NCBI GenBank assembly: GCA_023381535.1
Contig: JAMCSN010000260.1
Location: 1 to 8,158, forward strand
Length of the DNA: 8,158 bases
From: Bacteroidota bacterium
GTDB lineage: Bacteria; Bacteroidota; Ignavibacteria; Ignavibacteriales; Melioribacteraceae
Direction of reading: 5' to 3'
Shown: positions 1 through 6,190 of the stretch, piece after piece
Layout of the letters: each line of letters opens with the position of its first letter
How positions within the stretch are numbered: position 1 is the stretch's first letter
Made by a program: the position numbers and the translations under genes
Notes under the pieces: generated by a model
Database searches by the model: none
Seen by the model: the letters and a program-made list of their open reading frames with translations, nothing else
What the model was told of the DNA's origin: nothing

Positions 1-332
1 ACAATTTCAATCGATGGAATGAGTTCAGAAATAAGTTTCGCCATCTTCACTTCGATTTCTGTCGGCGCTCCGAAACTTGTTCCGTTCTCAATCGCGTTCT
101 TCAATGCTTCTATTATAAACGGCGGGTTATGGCCGAACAAATGCGGTCCCCAGCTGCCTATGTAGTCGATGTATTCGTTTCCATCAACGTCAATCATTTT
201 AGAACCGATACCTTTGGAAATGAATCGTGGTGTTCCACCTACTGACTTGAATGCCCGCACGGGTGAATTAACTCCGCCGGGAATATATTTTTGTGCTTCC
301 TCAAAGAGTTGTTCGCTTCTGGTAGTCTTCAT
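1..332 (-). CDS. hemL: Glutamate-1-semialdehyde 2,1-aminomutase, N-terminal part (cut by window edge)
   Basis: HemL is the PLP enzyme that isomerises glutamate-1-semialdehyde to 5-aminolevulinate in the C5 heme pathway. Translating the minus strand from the ATG at 332-330 gives 110 complete codons, open at the left edge. Family hallmarks are in order: [12 protein letters not shown] near residues 17-28, then [24 protein letters not shown], and [16 protein letters not shown] near residues 83-98. The PLP lysine lies in the missing part. The family usually has about 430 residues, so roughly a quarter is visible. The start is supported by GGAG at 341-338, 5 nt upstream, and by agreement with the usual HemL N-terminus. 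One variant is seen: GHNPPF where GHAHP is more usual. It has the same orientation as the heme operon to the right but is separated from it by the plus-strand thioesterase, so it probably has its own promoter. Confidence 0.95.
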   Translation of the reverse strand, partial: MKTTRSEQLFEEAQKYIPGGVNSPVRAFKSVGGTPRFISKGIGSKMIDVDGNEYIDYIGSWGPHLFGHNPPFIIEALKNAIENGTSFGAPTEIEVKMAKLISELIPSIEI

Positions 333-370
333 CGATTCTCCGCTAAATATTATTTTCTAAAAAACATGGA

Positions 371-378
371 CAAAAATA
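371..378 (-). promoter_or_regulatory. Candidate -7 box (TAnnTTTG) for hemL
   Basis: The minus strand reads TATTTTTG at 378-371, an exact match to the TAnnTTTG box known for the primary sigma factor of Bacteroidota. It lies 38 nt upstream of the hemL ATG. At the expected -33 spacing I see only a T-rich stretch (GTTTTAAA around 402-395), not a clean TTTG, so the upstream half is weak. The box is seen; promoter function and the relevance of this consensus to this organism are inferred. Confidence 0.4.
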
Positions 379-405
379 CGCTACTTGGAGTTAATTTAAA
401 ACTGG

Positions 406-436
406 CTTGGCAATACGAGTATATTATTTATTTTTG
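406..436 (+). promoter_or_regulatory. Candidate promoter (CTTG-N19-TAnnTTTG) for the thioesterase gene
   Basis: CTTG at 406-409 is followed after 19 nt by TATTTTTG at 429-436, which fits the Bacteroidota-type arrangement TTTG, N19-21, TAnnTTTG. The box ends 23 nt before the ATG at 460. A good ribosome site, GGAG at 449-452, follows 7 nt before that ATG. The spacer 333-459 otherwise shows no RNA gene or convincing hairpin. Promoter activity is inferred from the motif match alone. Confidence 0.5.
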
Positions 437-459
437 AAAAGTACATTTGGAGAGAAACA

Positions 460-966
460 ATGATTCATCATATTACCGGAAAGCAGCACAACTCAAAGAT
501 GTGTTTTGTATGCGGATTGAAAAATAAATTCGGCATTCATGCTCACTTTTATGTGACGGAGAACCGTGAATTGATCGCTGTGTTTACGCCATCAGAAGAA
601 CATCAAAGCTACCCGGGCAGATTGCACGGCGGCATAGCATCGGCAATACTTGATGAAACGATAGGCAGAGCAATTCTAAACAAATATGAGACGGAAGTGT
701 GGGGAGTGACGATAGATTTAAACGTAAAATTTAAAAAGCCGATTCCTCTCAACGAGGAATTAAAAGTGATCGGTAGAATTACGAATGAGAACAACCGAAT
801 CTTTGAAGGAACCGGCGAGATTGTTCTTAGCAACGGAGATATTGCTGTTACTGCCGCCGGGAAATATCTCAAAGTCCCTCTAGAAAAGATTACTGAATTT
901 AATAGAGAAGAAAATGAGTGGAGAGTTGTTAATCTGGAGACGGACCCCAAAGAAATAGAAATATAA
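460..966 (+). CDS. PaaI-type hotdog-fold acyl-CoA thioesterase family protein
   Basis: This 168-residue protein looks like a PaaI/4HBT hotdog-fold protein, a family that hydrolyses acyl-CoA or related thioesters in the cytoplasm. The core motif YPGRLHGGIASAILDE (residues 51-66) has the HGG turn at 56-58 followed by a helix with D65 and E66, matching the usual active-site segment. A later strand reads VTIDLNVKFKKPIP (residues 83-96), the common 'T..l.v.y.rPv' pattern. An N-terminal CFVCG motif (15-19) occurs in a subset of these proteins; two cysteines here could bind metal or be structural, which I cannot settle. The start is supported by GGAG 7 nt upstream. It is the only plus-strand gene. 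It is divergent from hemL and convergent with the MFS gene, with only 7 nt between stops, so a role in heme synthesis is not implied. The substrate is unknown. Confidence 0.85.
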   Translation: MIHHITGKQHNSKMCFVCGLKNKFGIHAHFYVTENRELIAVFTPSEEHQSYPGRLHGGIASAILDETIGRAILNKYETEVWGVTIDLNVKFKKPIPLNEELKVIGRITNENNRIFEGTGEIVLSNGDIAVTAAGKYLKVPLEKITEFNREENEWRVVNLETDPKEIEI

Positions 967-973
967 ATTTGAT

Positions 974-2284
974 TTAGTTAAGTGTGCGCAAGCTGGGGTA
1001 ACGCAGTACAATCAAACCGGAAATTAGAATTAAGATAATCGAATTGATTAAAATTGCAGTTGGCGATCCGAACAATTCAGCTAACAAGCCGATCCACAAA
1101 GCTCCGACCGGAAAAAGTGCAAAAAATCCGAAGCTGTAAATGCTCATTATTCGTCCGCGGAATTCTTCTGTAACCATCGTTTGAATCAATCCATTTGCAA
1201 GATTGAACATAGTAATTATCGCAGCACCGTAAGCCATCAACAACGTGAGCGAAAGCCATAGAGATCGGTTAAAAGAAAAAGCGAATAATAAAACCGGCAA
1301 TGTTAATGCTGTGATTGACAAAACATTTCCTCTTACAATGTATTTATTTACTGTAGCTATAATCAACGCGCAGATAACAGCGCCGAAGCCCCGTGCAGAT
1401 TGAAGAAATCCGTTAGTTGTTGCATCGCCGTGCAAAATATTTACTGCCCAGGCGGGGAAAATTGTAACCAAACTCATTCCGAAAAAATTTAGATTTATTA
1501 CAACAAGCATAATCACTACAATATTTTTTTGTGATTTCAGGTAAGCAAATCCTTCTTTAATATCTTTGAAAATGGATTTTTCACTCTTCACTTTTATTAC
1601 CTTTGGAAGTTTCATTTGCAGCAAATTGCCTATGACGGCAACAAATGAAATCCCGTTGATTGTAAAGCACCATGCCGGGCCGAAGAGTGCATAAGTTATT
1701 CCTGCAATCGCCGGACCGATAGCTGTAGCAGTATTGAACATTGTTGAATTCAAAGCTATGGCATTGATCAATTCTTCTCTTGCAACTAATTCGTTAACGA
1801 ATGCCTGGCGTGCGGGCGCTTCAAAAGAATTTGCGGCGCCAAGAAAGAATGCCAGCATTAATATTAATCCAGGAGTAATGATGTGTGTGAAAGTTAATGC
1901 AGCAATTAAGAATGCGAGAAGCATCATTATAGATTGAGTAAACAGCAAAATGGTTCTGCGCGGATACCTATCGGCAATCACTCCGGCGTAGAATGTAAAT
2001 AACCACGCTGGAATACCAGTGGCGAATCCGACATAGCCAAGAAAAGCCGGTGAGTGAGTTAATTCAAAAACGAAGAATGCAAGCGCAGTTGTTTGCATCC
2101 AGGTGCCGAACAGCGAAGTCATTTGTCCCCAGAACCACAAACGGTAATTGCGATATCTTAAAGCGGCAAAAGTATCACCCCAACTAAATTTCTGTTTTAG
2201 ATTTCCCGAAAAATTTTTTGCTCTTTCTTTTTGAGGATCAGAATTCTTTTCCGCGATCTGAATTTCTTCAGAAAAATCATCCAT
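974..2284 (-). CDS. MFS transporter, MFS_3 / enterobactin-exporter-like family
   Basis: This 436-residue inner-membrane protein is probably a proton-driven exporter of the major facilitator superfamily. A charged, soluble N-terminal stretch of about 45 residues precedes the membrane domain, which shows many hydrophobic segments (about 12 expected). MFS motif A is clear as GVIADRYPRR (101-110). Segments AANSFEAPARQAFVNELV (150-167) and VTEEFRGRIMSIY (371-383) are characteristic of the EntS-like MFS_3 group. A polar loop (about 225-255) separates the two six-helix halves. It follows hemB by 32 nt on the same strand, so it is probably the last gene of the operon. The ATG at 2284 has no good Shine-Dalgarno, and no internal Met offers a better start before the first helix. 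The cargo cannot be read from sequence; a porphyrin, siderophore or drug would be possible. The N-terminal tail of about 45 residues is longer than I would expect for the family. Confidence 0.87.
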   Translation of the reverse strand: MDDFSEEIQIAEKNSDPQKERAKNFSGNLKQKFSWGDTFAALRYRNYRLWFWGQMTSLFGTWMQTTALAFFVFELTHSPAFLGYVGFATGIPAWLFTFYAGVIADRYPRRTILLFTQSIMMLLAFLIAALTFTHIITPGLILMLAFFLGAANSFEAPARQAFVNELVAREELINAIALNSTMFNTATAIGPAIAGITYALFGPAWCFTINGISFVAVIGNLLQMKLPKVIKVKSEKSIFKDIKEGFAYLKSQKNIVVIMLVVINLNFFGMSLVTIFPAWAVNILHGDATTNGFLQSARGFGAVICALIIATVNKYIVRGNVLSITALTLPVLLFAFSFNRSLWLSLTLLMAYGAAIITMFNLANGLIQTMVTEEFRGRIMSIYSFGFFALFPVGALWIGLLAELFGSPTAILINSIILILISGLIVLRYPSLRTLN

Positions 2285-2316
2285 ACAAAATTAATCTATC
2301 TGTTCGTTTACAATAA

Positions 2317-3300
2317 TTATCGATTCTTCTCTAAATACTTTACCACATCTTTCGCGAAGTAAGTCAAAATCATATCTGCGCCGGCACGTTTAATTGCTGT
2401 TAACGATTCCATCATGACTCGCTCTTCATCAATCCAGCCCATTTTGCCGGCAGCTTTTATCAATGAATATTCTCCGCTGACCTGGTAAGCGGCAGTCGGC
2501 ATCTGGAATTTTTCTTTAACACGCCAGATAATATCAAGGTAAGCGCCGGCAGGTTTAACCATAATGATATCAGCGCCTTCTTCAATATCTGTCTCTGCTT
2601 CGCGCAAGGCCTCGTTCGCGTTTGCGATATCCATTTGATGAGAACGTCTGTCTCCGAAAGCCGGTGCTGATTCTGCGGCGTCTCTGAACGGACCATAATA
2701 ACCTGAAGCGTATTTTACAGCGTAACTCAAAATAGGAATTTCGGTAAAGCCCTCGTCATCCAATGCTTTTCTGATAGCGCCCACGCGTCCATCCATCATG
2801 TCAGATGGCGCAATAATGTCGGCTCCCGCCTCGGCATGAGAAATTGATTCTTTGACGAGCAGATCAACTGTTTCGTCATTTAGGATTCTCTCGCCGTCCA
2901 ATACTCCGCAGTGACCATGTGAAGTATATTCGCACAAGCAAACGTCTGTTATAACTAAAAGTCTTTTGGTTTCTTTTTTAATTGCTCTCACAGCTTTTTG
3001 AATAATTCCGTTAGGATCGTATGCGCCGGAACCGACTTCGTCTTTGTGATCAGGAATACCAAATAAAATGACTGCCGGTATTCCAAGCTTTTCAATTTCT
3101 TTACATTCTTCAACGACAACATCGATGGACATCTGGTAAACGCCGGGCATCGATCTAACTTCTTTATTTATTTTGCTGCCCGGAACAACGAACAACGGAT
3201 ATATTAAATCATTCTTTGTAATTGTTGTCTCGCGGACCATATCGCGCAAAGTTGAATTGTATCTTAATCTGCGTAATCTTTTTGTTGGGTAAGTTGCCAT
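2317..3300 (-). CDS. hemB: Delta-aminolevulinic acid dehydratase (porphobilinogen synthase), zinc type
   Basis: HemB condenses two 5-aminolevulinate molecules into porphobilinogen, as a cytoplasmic homo-octamer. The 327-residue length is normal for the family. The two Schiff-base lysines are visible: K196 in [17 protein letters not shown] and K249 in [13 protein letters not shown]. The metal site [14 protein letters not shown] (residues 119-132) carries C121, C123 and C131, the three-cysteine signature of zinc-dependent enzymes, as opposed to the aspartate-rich magnesium type. Other conserved blocks are [10 protein letters not shown] (164-173) and YQVSGEY (272-278). The ATG at 3300 is well supported by a consensus GGAGG 5 nt upstream, the strongest ribosome site in the window. 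It lies between the four-helix-bundle gene and the MFS gene. Its leader contains heptad repeats (3320-3347), so its translation could be affected if that RNA folds with the partner array upstream. Confidence 0.97.
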   Translation of the reverse strand: MATYPTKRLRRLRYNSTLRDMVRETTITKNDLIYPLFVVPGSKINKEVRSMPGVYQMSIDVVVEECKEIEKLGIPAVILFGIPDHKDEVGSGAYDPNGIIQKAVRAIKKETKRLLVITDVCLCEYTSHGHCGVLDGERILNDETVDLLVKESISHAEAGADIIAPSDMMDGRVGAIRKALDDEGFTEIPILSYAVKYASGYYGPFRDAAESAPAFGDRRSHQMDIANANEALREAETDIEEGADIIMVKPAGAYLDIIWRVKEKFQMPTAAYQVSGEYSLIKAAGKMGWIDEERVMMESLTAIKRAGADMILTYFAKDVVKYLEKNR

Positions 3301-3305
3301 TTTAA

Positions 3306-3310
3306 CCTCC
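3306..3310 (-). promoter_or_regulatory. Strong Shine-Dalgarno of hemB
   Basis: The minus strand reads GGAGG five bases before the hemB ATG. Most other genes on this strand have weak or partial sites, so this one stands out. It may let hemB be translated independently of the gene upstream. It lies 9 nt from the end of the heptad array at 3320. Confidence 0.75.
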
Positions 3311-3319
3311 GGTTTATGA

Positions 3320-3347
3320 GTGTAGAGTGAAGAACGTAGAGTGCAGA
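3320..3347 (+). repeat. Heptad tandem repeat, four units (right-hand end of the candidate element, in transcription order)
   Basis: Read on the plus strand there are four contiguous 7-bp units: GTGTAGA and GTGAAGA, then ACGTAGA and GTGCAGA. All fit RYGNARA. The array ends one base before the stop codon of the four-helix-bundle gene (TAA, 3351-3349) and lies in the leader of hemB. It is inverted relative to the four-unit array at 3733-3760. The first 24 bp match the partner's first 24 bp at 20 positions, and every difference is a swap of GT and AC at the unit starts. Confidence 0.85.
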
Positions 3348-3348
3348 A

Positions 3349-3732
3349 TTATTTAATGCCTTTTGCAGTTTTTATGCTGCTCGTTAATAATCTTTCTAGT
3401 TCGTCACAATCTCTATTTAAACTTTCATACTCTTGATTATTTATTACTTCAGTTTCTTTTAACAATCTTAACCAGAACTGAGATTCTCTTGCTTCTTTAA
3501 GGGATATGGACAATTTATAAATAAAATCCTTTTTACTGGATGCACTTTGGGCTTCCGAAGCGTTTGCGCCAATTGATGTTCCAGATCTTAATAACTGTTT
3601 ATGAAGTGGATCGTATGATTTATCTTTTTGAATTAAATATTTGTAAAGTTTTGCAATTCTAACAGAAAAATTGAAAGCCTTTTGATTTAAAATACTTCCA
3701 TAAATTACCTGAGGTTCAAAAACTTTAGCCAT
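3349..3732 (-). CDS. Four-helix-bundle protein, 23S rRNA IVP / S23 family
   Basis: This 127-residue protein belongs to the four-helix-bundle family of proteins found in 23S rRNA intervening sequences (IVP, formerly S23), also related to the Avd accessory proteins of diversity-generating retroelements. The signature is clear: QLLRSGTSIGANASEAQSA (46-64), then SKKDFIYKLSISLKEARES (66-84) and a WLRLL helix (87-91). An N-terminal helix (about 16-35) and a C-terminal helix (about 99-121) complete four predicted helices. The surface is basic at several points, which fits nucleic-acid binding seen for relatives, but its function is unknown. The ATG at 3732 directly follows a heptad unit (GTGGAAA) that also supplies the only plausible ribosome site. 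It has no known part in heme synthesis. It interrupts hemY-hemB and is framed by inverted heptad arrays, so it looks like an insertion. Confidence 0.9.
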   Translation of the reverse strand: MAKVFEPQVIYGSILNQKAFNFSVRIAKLYKYLIQKDKSYDPLHKQLLRSGTSIGANASEAQSASSKKDFIYKLSISLKEARESQFWLRLLKETEVINNQEYESLNRDCDELERLLTSSIKTAKGIK

Positions 3733-3760
3733 TTTCCACTCTACACTCTTCGTTCTACAC
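3733..3760 (-). repeat. Heptad tandem repeat, four units (left-hand end of the candidate element, in transcription order)
   Basis: Read on the minus strand there are four contiguous 7-bp units: GTGTAGA and ACGAAGA, then GTGTAGA and GTGGAAA, immediately followed by the ATG of the four-helix-bundle gene. The first unit contains the last codon (GTG, Val) and the stop (TAG) of hemY. In RNA the array could pair with its partner downstream (3320-3347) over 24 bp, with two G.U wobbles and two A.C mismatches by my count, enclosing the ORF in the loop. Confidence 0.85.
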
Positions 3761-5140
3761 TATATTCAAACTTTCTTTGATTCTTATATATACCGCTTCC
3801 GAATTCTTAACACAATCTCCGACAGAAATTCCACCGCGATAGTTCCCGCTAAGGAAAATTCCGGGATTCTCTTTCTCAAATTTATCAAAATAATTTTCGT
3901 GTTCTATATAGCCTATGTTGTATTGCGGAATTGCTTTTTGCCACAACTTTTCTCTAATGAATAAAGGGTCAATGGTGATTCTCATAGTTTCTTTAAATTC
4001 GCGGAGAACAAGGGCAATCAGCTTTTGCTTGTCTAGATCGAACAGATGTGGTGAACGCGCGCCGCCAACAAACAGCGTGAACGAGGCATTTTCGTCGTTG
4101 CATCTGTTCGGAAAAATCGTCGAACTCCAAATTGCACCCAGATAAAATTTTTTTTCTTTTGATGGAATTAAATATCCAAAACCATCAAGCGGCTGACCAA
4201 TCGATGACTTCTTGAAGCCAATGTATAAAACCATTACCGGCGGATAGTAAATTTCTTCGAAATGTTTCGATAGATTTTGATCCAATCCCTTAAATATTTT
4301 GGCAGCGATGTAAGCCGGGATTGTTGATAAAACATAATCTGAAATTTCCTCACTCAACTTGCCGTCTTTCTCATAAATTACTTTCCAGCTACCGGCGTTG
4401 TGTTCTACACTCTGCACTCTACACTCATATTCAATCCTATCGTTCAGCTTATTTGCAATAGCTTGTGGAAAAGTCTGCATACCGTTAACGAATGAAAACA
4501 TTTTGGCACTCTGCTTAGATTGCTCTGCGCGCTGTTTACGTTCACGTGCGCCCTTAATCATTCCTTTGATCAAGCCGCCGTAAATTTCTTCAAGTCGATA
4601 TAGTTTTGGAAAAGCCGATTTGACGCTCAACTTATTCGGATCGCCGGCAAACACGCCGCTGACAAACGGATCGATTGCATAATCGAGGAACTCTTGTCCC
4701 AATCTTCTCTTCACAAATTGCGACATGCTTTGATAATAACCATCGTCGGATTTACCGATGAACGGTTCAGCTAGTAAGCGGAGCTTTGCTTTCGTTGAGA
4801 ATAATTTTGTTTTGAGAAAAGCCGGCGGAGATGTGGGTAGCGGCTGTAGCTTTCCGTCTCTTAGAATGTAACGTTTGTCGGAAGACTCGCTGGCATAAAT
4901 CATTTCGTTAGAAAGACCAACTTCATCAACTAGCTGACGAATTAAAGGTGTCGTTTCAAGTCCACTGTTTGGACCGTAATCAATTAAGAAGCCGTCTTCG
5001 CTGGAAGTTCGCATCGAACCGCCAGGCTCACCTGATGTTTCAAGAACCTTAATATCGTACCCGCTCTTTTCAAGCCAGTACGCCGTCGCAAGACCGGAAA
5101 TACCGGCGCCGAGAATAGTTATCTTTTTTTTATTGTTCAT
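3755..5140 (-). CDS. hemY: Oxygen-dependent protoporphyrinogen oxidase, HemY type (FAD)
   Basis: This FAD enzyme oxidises protoporphyrinogen IX to protoporphyrin IX using oxygen, probably at the inner membrane. From the ATG at 5140 it has 461 residues, normal for the family. The N-terminus has the dinucleotide-binding GAGISGLATAYWLEKSG (11-27), followed by an acidic strand end (E34) and EPGGSMRT (38-45). The C-terminus has the second FAD-contact motif GNYRGGISVGDC (432-443). An upstream in-frame TTG at 5170 would add ten residues encoded by a repeat array and is unlikely to be used. The visible Shine-Dalgarno is weak (GGAA about 9 nt upstream). The gene starts 52 nt after hemH. Residues 239-246 are encoded by three in-frame heptad repeats, and the stop lies in another heptad array. 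A coproporphyrinogen oxidase role, as in Gram-positives, is possible but less likely beside hemN. The symbol hemG is also used for this activity. Confidence 0.92.
   Translation of the reverse strand: MNNKKKITILGAGISGLATAYWLEKSGYDIKVLETSGEPGGSMRTSSEDGFLIDYGPNSGLETTPLIRQLVDEVGLSNEMIYASESSDKRYILRDGKLQPLPTSPPAFLKTKLFSTKAKLRLLAEPFIGKSDDGYYQSMSQFVKRRLGQEFLDYAIDPFVSGVFAGDPNKLSVKSAFPKLYRLEEIYGGLIKGMIKGARERKQRAEQSKQSAKMFSFVNGMQTFPQAIANKLNDRIEYECRVQSVEHNAGSWKVIYEKDGKLSEEISDYVLSTIPAYIAAKIFKGLDQNLSKHFEEIYYPPVMVLYIGFKKSSIGQPLDGFGYLIPSKEKKFYLGAIWSSTIFPNRCNDENASFTLFVGGARSPHLFDLDKQKLIALVLREFKETMRITIDPLFIREKLWQKAIPQYNIGYIEHENYFDKFEKENPGIFLSGNYRGGISVGDCVKNSEAVYIRIKESLNIV
4404..4424 (-). repeat. Three heptad repeats inside the hemY coding sequence
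   Basis: On the minus strand the units are GTGTAGA, GTGCAGA and GTGTAGA, 21 bp and therefore frame-neutral. They encode part of ECRVQSVE (residues 239-246). A 15-bp stretch, TATGAGTGTAGAGTG, is identical here (4429-4415, minus) and at the hemB-side array (3315-3329, plus), extending beyond the heptads on one side. The encoded segment still fits the alternating pattern expected of the strand in this region of HemY proteins, so it looks tolerated. Confidence 0.8.
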
Positions 5141-5151
5141 TTTATATTTCC

Positions 5152-5186
5152 GTGAAAGGTGAAACGTCAAAGGTGAAAAGTGACAG
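5152..5186 (+). repeat. Five heptad repeats in the hemH-hemY spacer
   Basis: On the plus strand five contiguous 7-bp units run through the spacer: GTGAAAG and GTGAAAC, then GTCAAAG and GTGAAAA, then GTGACAG. They share the GTG start and A-rich body of the arrays around the four-helix-bundle gene but form a distinct subfamily (GTGAAAN rather than GTGNAGA). The array takes up 35 of the 52 nt between the hemH stop and the hemY ATG. No inverted partner array or ORF accompanies it, so it could be a remnant or solo copy. It leaves hemY with a weak ribosome site. Confidence 0.82.
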
Positions 5187-5192
5187 CAGAAT

Positions 5193-6149
5193 TTATTCCA
5201 TCTCTCGTTTCACTATTTCAGTAAGCGATTCAATAAATAATTCGGAATCGTTCAATCCTTTCATTACAATATAATTTTCGATTCCGCATTTGACGGCAAC
5301 ATGGCGGTATTCAATATCAAGTTCGTATAAAGTTTCAACGTGGTCCGATACAAAGCTTATCGGAACAATTAATAAATTTTTTTTATTCTTCAGTACAAGT
5401 TCTTTGATCATCGATGCTGTTGCCGGTTCCAGCCATTTCATCGGTCCAACTTTACTTTGAAAACATAAATGATGCTCATGTGAATGTTTCCGCGCATTCA
5501 TCACAGCATTAACGGTTTCTTTGATATGGTTACTATAGGGATCACCTTTCTTAACCAAACTTACCGGTGTACCGTGAGCACTGAAAACGATTTGCACTTC
5601 GCGCCTAATTTTTTCCGGGAATTGAAGAATTGTCTCATCAATCCGTTGATTGATTGCAGCAACATATTTTTCGTCAGCATAATAATCATTAATAAAGACA
5701 AGCTTCGATGCTTCGCCCTTATAGTGCCGTTTCCATTCGTTGAACGAAGAACCGGTTGTTGTTATCGAATAATGCGGATACAAGGGGAGAAGAATTATCT
5801 TTTCATAATTTGCTTTCTCGACCTTTGCGACTGTCTCATCAGTTAACGGTTTCCAATAACGCATAACTATGTGAACGTCGAGTGAAGGATAATCTTTGCG
5901 GAGATTTTTTTCGAGCATCGATCTTTGCTTCTCAGTCCACTCGTTTATTGGAGATTTTCCGCCGATGAGTTTGTATTCTCCCACAATTTTGGGTGCACGA
6001 CGGCTGGAAATAATTTTTGCAAAAAGTTTTTGTCCGAATGGAAGATTGAAAATATCCGGATCGCAAAAAAGATTAAACAAAAATGGTCCCACAGCTTCCA
6101 GTGAATCCGGCCCGCCTAAATTGAAAAGTACCACCGCAATCTTTCGCAC
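5193..6149 (-). CDS. hemH: Ferrochelatase
   Basis: HemH inserts ferrous iron into protoporphyrin IX to make protoheme, the last step of this pathway, on the cytoplasmic side of the membrane. The 318-residue length suits a short bacterial ferrochelatase without a C-terminal membrane anchor. Motifs run in the expected order: FNLGGPDS (9-16), IILLPLYPHYSITTTGSS (118-135), FSAHGTPVS with catalytic H192, CFQSKVGPMKWLEP (229-242), and ISFVSDHVETLYELDIEY with H270 and E272, where E272 matches the conserved metal-site glutamate. I see no C-terminal cysteine cluster for an iron-sulfur site. The start is GTG at 6149, with AAAGG about 9 nt upstream; no ATG lies near the conserved beginning. It sits 41 nt after trmO and 52 nt before hemY, consistent with co-transcription with the enzyme that supplies its substrate. 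Confidence 0.97.
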   Translation of the reverse strand: MRKIAVVLFNLGGPDSLEAVGPFLFNLFCDPDIFNLPFGQKLFAKIISSRRAPKIVGEYKLIGGKSPINEWTEKQRSMLEKNLRKDYPSLDVHIVMRYWKPLTDETVAKVEKANYEKIILLPLYPHYSITTTGSSFNEWKRHYKGEASKLVFINDYYADEKYVAAINQRIDETILQFPEKIRREVQIVFSAHGTPVSLVKKGDPYSNHIKETVNAVMNARKHSHEHHLCFQSKVGPMKWLEPATASMIKELVLKNKKNLLIVPISFVSDHVETLYELDIEYRHVAVKCGIENYIVMKGLNDSELFIESLTEIVKREME

Positions 6150-6190
6150 AAAAAAATACCTTTATTAAGATTTATTTTTCAACATTAAAA

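Larger units (their letters stand above)
3320..3760 (-). mobile_element. Candidate heptad-bounded element carrying a four-helix-bundle gene
   Basis: The unit consists of a four-heptad array, the four-helix-bundle ORF and a second four-heptad array in inverse orientation, 441 bp in all, with start and stop codons touching the arrays almost exactly. The hemY stop codon (TAG, 3757-3755) falls inside the first heptad, so the unit supplies the end of hemY. Deleting 3320-3760 on paper gives hemY ending Asn-Ile-Ser-TAA, 13 nt before the hemB ATG with the GGAGG between, which looks like an ordinary operon junction. No convincing target-site duplication is seen (only a shared TAT at the flanks). No transposase is present, so any movement would need help in trans. 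Mobility is inference; the repeat structure is seen. Confidence 0.4.

Noticed and set aside
967..1010. Possible terminator between the convergent thioesterase and MFS genes
   Set aside because: Only a 4-bp TGCG/CGCA stem with no T-run is visible, and it lies in MFS coding sequence.
1578..1591. Two heptad-like units (GTGAAGA, GTGAAAA on the minus strand) in the MFS gene
   Set aside because: They encode a lysine/glutamate-rich loop (KVKSEKS) where such codons arise easily; two units are too few to separate from chance.
3313..3767. Target-site duplication around the heptad-bounded element
   Set aside because: The flanks TTTATGA and TATATTC share only TAT in direct orientation, which is not significant.
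5141..5170. Longer hemY start (TTG at 5170) adding ten residues
   Set aside because: The added codons are derived from the heptad array, the start is TTG, and the ATG at 5140 directly precedes the normal HemY N-terminus and FAD motif.
3320..5186. CRISPR array as an explanation of the repeats
   Set aside because: Units are 7 bp, contiguous, without spacers, and no cas gene is nearby.
6147..6164. TAnnTTTG-like promoter before hemH (TATTTTTTTG)
   Set aside because: The spacing inside the box is two bases too long and it runs into the GTG start codon; the hemH gap looks like an operon spacer.
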